Source: Acidobacteriaceae bacterium
GTDB lineage: Bacteria; Acidobacteriota; Terriglobia; Terriglobales; Acidobacteriaceae
Direction: 5' to 3'
NCBI GenBank assembly: GCA_003156495.1
Contig: PMHC01000274.1
Location: forward strand, 587 to 9,402
Length of the DNA: 8,816 nt
In this document: positions 6,225 through 8,816 of the stretch, one piece after another
How the letters are laid out: each line of letters begins with the position of its first letter
Position numbering within the stretch: position 1 is the stretch's first letter
Position numbers and translations under genes: made by a program
The notes under the pieces: model-generated
Database searches by the model: none
Told to the model about the DNA's origin: nothing
The model's input: only the letters and a program-made list of their open reading frames with translations

Positions 6225-6329
6225 ATGTCAGCTTGCTCCCACCGAGGAGTGATTTCCTACTCTTTCGTGTTTGCGCTATTGTGCTTGTTTATAGGCGGCG
6301 CAAACAGCGCGCAAATGGGGCTACGATGA
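6225..6329 (+). CDS. Possible 34-residue signal-peptide-like ORF (doubtful)
   Basis: The frame from the ATG at 6225 encodes 34 residues with a hydrophobic run (SYSFVFALLCLFIGG) followed by ANSAQ, which resembles a signal peptidase site. Its TGA overlaps the ATG at 6326 of the next small ORF. No ribosome binding site precedes the ATG, and the predicted mature part is only a few residues. It is recorded because it overlaps a similar small ORF, but it may well be non-coding. Confidence 0.15.
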   Translation: MSACSHRGVISYSFVFALLCLFIGGANSAQMGLR

Positions 6330-6451
6330 ACGAAATTCTCTTGGGGTTGTTCACGGTCGTTTTGCTAGCACTATCCATTTTTGCCAACTCGCGGCAACCG
6401 GAGCGCGCGCTTGCGCCCTGCCGCCGTCAGCCTCGCCGCCGAGGCCGCTAA
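6326..6451 (+). CDS. Possible 41-residue single-pass membrane peptide
   Basis: The frame begins MNEILLGLFTVVLLALSIFA, one likely membrane helix, and continues with a Cys- and Arg-rich tail of about 20 residues. GGGG at 6317-6320 lies 5 bases upstream of the ATG, a weak ribosome binding site. It ends 74 bases before ccmE and could be a small ccm accessory membrane protein or the broken N-terminus of a larger membrane protein. The arginine-rich tail reads like out-of-frame GC-rich sequence, which favours a frameshifted remnant. No family is recognised. Confidence 0.25.
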   Translation: MNEILLGLFTVVLLALSIFANSRQPERALAPCRRQPRRRGR

Positions 6452-6480
6452 GGCGCGCTCCACCGCGTTATATCTTCTGG

Positions 6481-6509
6481 TTGACCCCCGCAATGGCCGC
6501 ACGTATTGT
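6481..6509 (+). promoter_or_regulatory. Candidate sigma-70-type promoter for the ccm operon
   Basis: TTGACC (6481-6486) and TATTGT (6504-6509) match the -35 box at 5 of 6 positions and the -10 box at 4 of 6, with an ideal 17-base spacer. Transcription would start near 6516, almost on the ccmE ribosome binding site (6513-6520), which leaves an awkwardly short leader. It may be a chance match. Confidence 0.25.
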
Positions 6510-6525
6510 AAGAGCGAGGATCGAC

Positions 6526-7011
6526 ATGAAGGTTTCCCCGAGCATGCTTCGCATTGGAGTTGCGGTGGCCGTGATTCTCGGCGTCATCGCCTGGCTGGCC
6601 TATACCGGCTACAACTCCGGCAAAAGCTACTACGTGACCATCGCTGAATTGGGTGGAATGGGCGAAAAGGCCTATCACAGCCACTTGCGCGTGGAGGGCT
6701 TCGTTGTGCCGGGGTCGATTGCGCAGAAAGGGGCGCAGGTGGATTTTGTGCTCAACGAGTTCGAGAGCCACTCGCCCAAGGCCGCCGGGGGACGCTTGCT
6801 CAGGGTCAGCTACAAGGGCGCGGAGCCGCCGCCAGACACCTTCAAAGACGACGCGCAGGCGCTGGCCGATGGAAGCTACAGCCGCGACGGCCTCTTCCAC
6901 GCCACAACATTGCAGGCCAAGTGCGCCAGCAAATACGCGCCCTCGCAGACGGGCAGCCGACCGGCCACGGCCTTGAATGCGGCACCCGGCGCCGCCAGCG
7001 GAAGGCCATGA
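6526..7011 (+). CDS. ccmE: Cytochrome c maturation heme chaperone CcmE, CXXXY variant
   Basis: CcmE is a membrane-anchored periplasmic protein that covalently carries heme from the CcmABCD complex to the CcmF ligation machinery. The 161-residue product has an N-terminal membrane helix (about 8-27) and then an OB-fold-type domain with the family pattern VEGFVVPGSI (56-65), LLRVSYKGAEPPPDTFKD and LFHATTLQAK. Where classical CcmE has HXXXY (HDENY, His130 in E. coli), this protein has Cys133-Ala-Ser-Lys-Tyr137, that is CXXXY. The codon at that position is TGC and the surrounding frame is intact. This is the System I* form known from archaea and Desulfovibrio-type bacteria, in which the heme-binding histidine is naturally replaced by cysteine. 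The ATG at 6526 is preferred because GAGGA (6516-6520) lies 5 bases upstream; TTG 6481 and ATG 6493 are in-frame alternatives. The stop overlaps the ccmA start (ATGA at 7008-7011). Confidence 0.88.
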   Translation: MKVSPSMLRIGVAVAVILGVIAWLAYTGYNSGKSYYVTIAELGGMGEKAYHSHLRVEGFVVPGSIAQKGAQVDFVLNEFESHSPKAAGGRLLRVSYKGAEPPPDTFKDDAQALADGSYSRDGLFHATTLQAKCASKYAPSQTGSRPATALNAAPGAASGRP

Positions 7012-7682
7012 ACGCAACGGCAAGCGAAAACGGCAGTGTGGCGCGGCTCGCGGGGGTCTCGAAAGTTTTTGGCAATTTTGCCGCGCTCAAGCGGGTTTCA
7101 GCCGAGTTCGCGCCGGGGCGCTGCTATGTGCTGTTGGGCGAAAATGGAGCGGGCAAGTCCACTTTGCTGCGCATTCTGGCCGGCCTGCTGCGCCCCAGTC
7201 AGGGCGAAGTTCGCCTCTTTGGCGATTGCGAACCGCATCAGGCGCGCGCGCGCATCGGCTACATGAGCCACGCGCCCATGCTCTACGACGAGCTGACGGC
7301 GCGAGAAAATCTCGACTACTTTCGCAATCTCTACACGGGGCGCGCCTGCCTGACGTCGGCCGAGGCGCTCTGCCGGGTCGGGCTCGAGCCTGAATTGAAG
7401 CGGCCGATCGGCCAGTACTCGCAAGGCATGCGTCAGCGCGCCTCGCTGGCCCGCGTGCTGATGCCCGCCCCCGAATTGCTCTTGCTCGACGAACCTTTTT
7501 CTAACATGGATGTGGAGAGCGTACGGCAGATGGTCGAGTTGCTTGCCGAGCTGCGGCAGAGCGGCTGCACCATTATTTTGGCCACGCACCAGCGCGAGCT
7601 GGCCGCGCCGATTGCCGACGGCGCGCTGACGCTCAAGGCCGGCCGCGTGGCTTCATCGGAAATGAGGGTGCCTGAGCAATGA
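7008..7682 (+). CDS. ccmA: Heme exporter ATP-binding protein CcmA
   Basis: CcmA is the cytoplasmic ATPase of the CcmABCD complex; ATP hydrolysis releases heme-loaded CcmE. The 224-residue protein is one ABC domain with Walker A GENGAGKST (44-52), YMSH (85-88) in the Q-loop region, DELTARENL (94-102) as in CcmA proteins, signature YSQGMRQRASLAR (137-149; a QGMRQR form in place of SGGQ), Walker B LLLLDEP with Asp161 and Glu162, D-loop region FSNMD, and an H-loop His in LATHQ. The SH and LT..ENL pattern, together with the ccmE and ccmB neighbours, supports CcmA over a generic exporter ATPase. The ATG at 7008 overlaps the ccmE stop by 4 bases. GGAAGG (7000-7005) lies only 2 bases upstream, so initiation is probably coupled to ccmE translation. 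It ends in a 4-base overlap with ybaK. Confidence 0.92.
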   Translation: MNATASENGSVARLAGVSKVFGNFAALKRVSAEFAPGRCYVLLGENGAGKSTLLRILAGLLRPSQGEVRLFGDCEPHQARARIGYMSHAPMLYDELTARENLDYFRNLYTGRACLTSAEALCRVGLEPELKRPIGQYSQGMRQRASLARVLMPAPELLLLDEPFSNMDVESVRQMVELLAELRQSGCTIILATHQRELAAPIADGALTLKAGRVASSEMRVPEQ

Positions 7683-8203
7683 AAAAAACCAACGGCGCAC
7701 GCTTTCTTGAATCGCTGGGCATTCCCTTCGAGCTTCACGAGTACGAGGTCGATCCTGAAGATCTGTCGGCCGTTACGGCGGCGAAAAAAATTGGCATGCC
7801 CGCCGAGCAGGTTTTTAAAACGCTGCTGACCACCGGCGGCACGGGCGAATTTGCTTTCGCGGTGATTCCCGGCGATGCCGAGATCGATTTGAAAAAGCTG
7901 GCGCGCGCCGCCGGCTGGCGCAAGGCCGAGATGACTCCGCTGAAAGAGGTGCAACCGCTGACCGGCTACATTCGCGGCGGCGTGACTGTTTTCGGCGCTA
8001 AAAAAGCCTACCCGATCTTCGTCGAGGAGGTCGCGATTCTCTTTGACAAAATCAGCGTCTCGGCGGGCAAGCGCGGTGAGCAGTTGATTCTTGCGCCCGA
8101 CGACTATCTGCGCGCGGCCAAGGCGATCGGCGAGCCGGTCAAGACCGCGGATCTGATCAAGGAAGCGGTAGAACCAAAGCCGGTGGGAGGCTACGCGAGA
8201 TGA
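7679..8203 (+). CDS. ybaK: Cys-tRNA(Pro)/Cys-tRNA(Cys) deacylase, YbaK/EbsC family
   Basis: YbaK hydrolyses Cys-tRNA(Pro) made when prolyl-tRNA synthetase mischarges cysteine, and can also act on Cys-tRNA(Cys). The 174-residue cytoplasmic protein (E. coli YbaK has 159) shows the family landmarks: VFKTLL with Lys47, the residue equivalent to the key lysine of YbaK; the DLKKLARA helix (70-77); TGYIRGGVTVFG (95-106, with the catalytic-region GG); and SVSAGKRGEQLIL (126-138). GAGGG (7664-7668) lies 10 bases upstream. Its ATG overlaps the ccmA stop and its stop overlaps the ccmB start, both by 4 bases, so it is embedded in the ccm operon and probably co-translated with it. No known role in cytochrome c maturation explains this. 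It may be a passenger that benefits from operon expression, or it may answer a cysteine-related demand. The family call is secure; the exact tRNA specificity is inferred. Confidence 0.92.
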   Translation: MKKTNGARFLESLGIPFELHEYEVDPEDLSAVTAAKKIGMPAEQVFKTLLTTGGTGEFAFAVIPGDAEIDLKKLARAAGWRKAEMTPLKEVQPLTGYIRGGVTVFGAKKAYPIFVEEVAILFDKISVSAGKRGEQLILAPDDYLRAAKAIGEPVKTADLIKEAVEPKPVGGYAR

Positions 8204-8816
8204 TGCGCCTGCTGTGGACCCATCTGGCGAAAGAACTGCGCATCGAATGGCGCTCGCTCGACGCCATGGTCTCGATGCTGTTTTTCTCCGGGCTGGTGGT
8301 GGTGCTGTTTTCCGTCGCCTTCGATCCGCGCGGCGAATTCGCACGCCAGATTGCCGGCGGCGTGCTCTCGGTGGCCACCATGTTCGCTTCGGTGAGCGTG
8401 CTCAATCAGGCCTGGACGCGCGAAATTCGCCACCGCGTGATGGACGCGCAACGGATGACGCCGGCCTCGGGTGCGGCGCTTTATTTAGCCAAAGCCATCG
8501 CCAATTTTTTCTTCGTCTCGATTGTGCAGTTGGTTCTGGCGCCGATTTTTTTCGTTTTTTATAACCTGCAAATCGCCGGCCAGGGCTGGTTGTTGATGCT
8601 GGTGCTGCCGCTGGGCACCTGGGCGCTGGTTTCAAACGGCGTGTTTTTCGCCGCTCTGGCCATGGGTAGCCGCAACCGCGAGTTGCTGCTCTCGCTGATC
8701 CTGTTTCCGATCTTCATTCCCGCGCTGCTGGCCATGGTGCAGGCTACCGCGGCAATCTTCACCGGCGAGGGCGATCCCACGCTGTGGATCAAGATGCTGG
8801 CGGGCTACGACATCAT
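8200..8816 (+). CDS. ccmB: Heme exporter membrane protein CcmB (3' end beyond the window)
   Basis: CcmB is the integral-membrane partner of CcmA in the complex that loads and releases heme on CcmE. The 205 visible codons begin MMRLLWTHLAKELRIEWRS, the short cytoplasmic N-terminus with the basic/acidic pattern typical of CcmB. Five membrane helices are visible, roughly at 22-41, 51-70, 95-121, 131-154 and 162-186. The RNRELLLSLILFP stretch matches the family. CcmB is usually about 220 residues with six helices, so only the last helix is missing. GGGAGG (8185-8190) lies 9 bases before the ATG at 8200; the next codon (8203) is also ATG and could serve instead. The start overlaps the ybaK stop. 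No frame break is seen up to the window edge. Confidence 0.9.
   Translation, partial: MMRLLWTHLAKELRIEWRSLDAMVSMLFFSGLVVVLFSVAFDPRGEFARQIAGGVLSVATMFASVSVLNQAWTREIRHRVMDAQRMTPASGAALYLAKAIANFFFVSIVQLVLAPIFFVFYNLQIAGQGWLLMLVLPLGTWALVSNGVFFAALAMGSRNRELLLSLILFPIFIPALLAMVQATAAIFTGEGDPTLWIKMLAGYDI

Overview
The window reads as chromosomal DNA from a GC-rich, Gram-negative-type soil or environmental bacterium. An Acidobacteriota-like origin is my best guess. It rests on the mix of a class I-alpha DAHP synthase, a large secreted GCPII-like M28 peptidase and a System I cytochrome c maturation cluster, not on any marker gene. All confident genes lie on the + strand. A possible partial gene on the - strand runs off the left edge.

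Layout: (1) At 1-39 (-) are 13 residues that look like the start of a LuxR/GerE-type helix-turn-helix protein. After a gene-free stretch comes a small exported protein of unknown function (398-850). (2) At 969-2033 is a complete DAHP synthase (aroF/aroG family), the entry enzyme of the shikimate pathway. (3) At about 2034-3679 lies an AT-richer segment with one radical SAM enzyme (2450-3481) of unknown substrate and a Cys-rich C-terminus; by composition it looks acquired. (4) At 3680-5815 is a secreted M28-family zinc metallopeptidase with every expected metal and catalytic residue. Its start codon and Shine-Dalgarno sequence sit inside an 8-bp inverted repeat. (5) At 5816-6525 is a patchwork with an 11-bp perfect inverted repeat, a short secreted-peptide ORF with a good ribosome binding site, a terminator-like hairpin and two overlapping tiny hydrophobic ORFs. 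(6) From 6526 to the right edge is a tightly overlapping operon, ccmE-ccmA-ybaK-ccmB, in which every junction is a 4-base overlap. CcmB is cut off by the window end.

CcmA (ATPase) and CcmB (membrane subunit) form the ABC unit that drives release of heme-loaded CcmE, the periplasmic heme chaperone for covalent heme attachment to c-type cytochromes. Two things stand out. CcmE carries CXXXY where the usual heme-binding motif is HXXXY (the System I* type). A Cys-tRNA(Pro) deacylase gene of the YbaK/EbsC family sits between ccmA and ccmB with overlapping start and stop codons on both sides. I found no CRISPR array, rRNA or tRNA gene, or recognisable insertion sequence.
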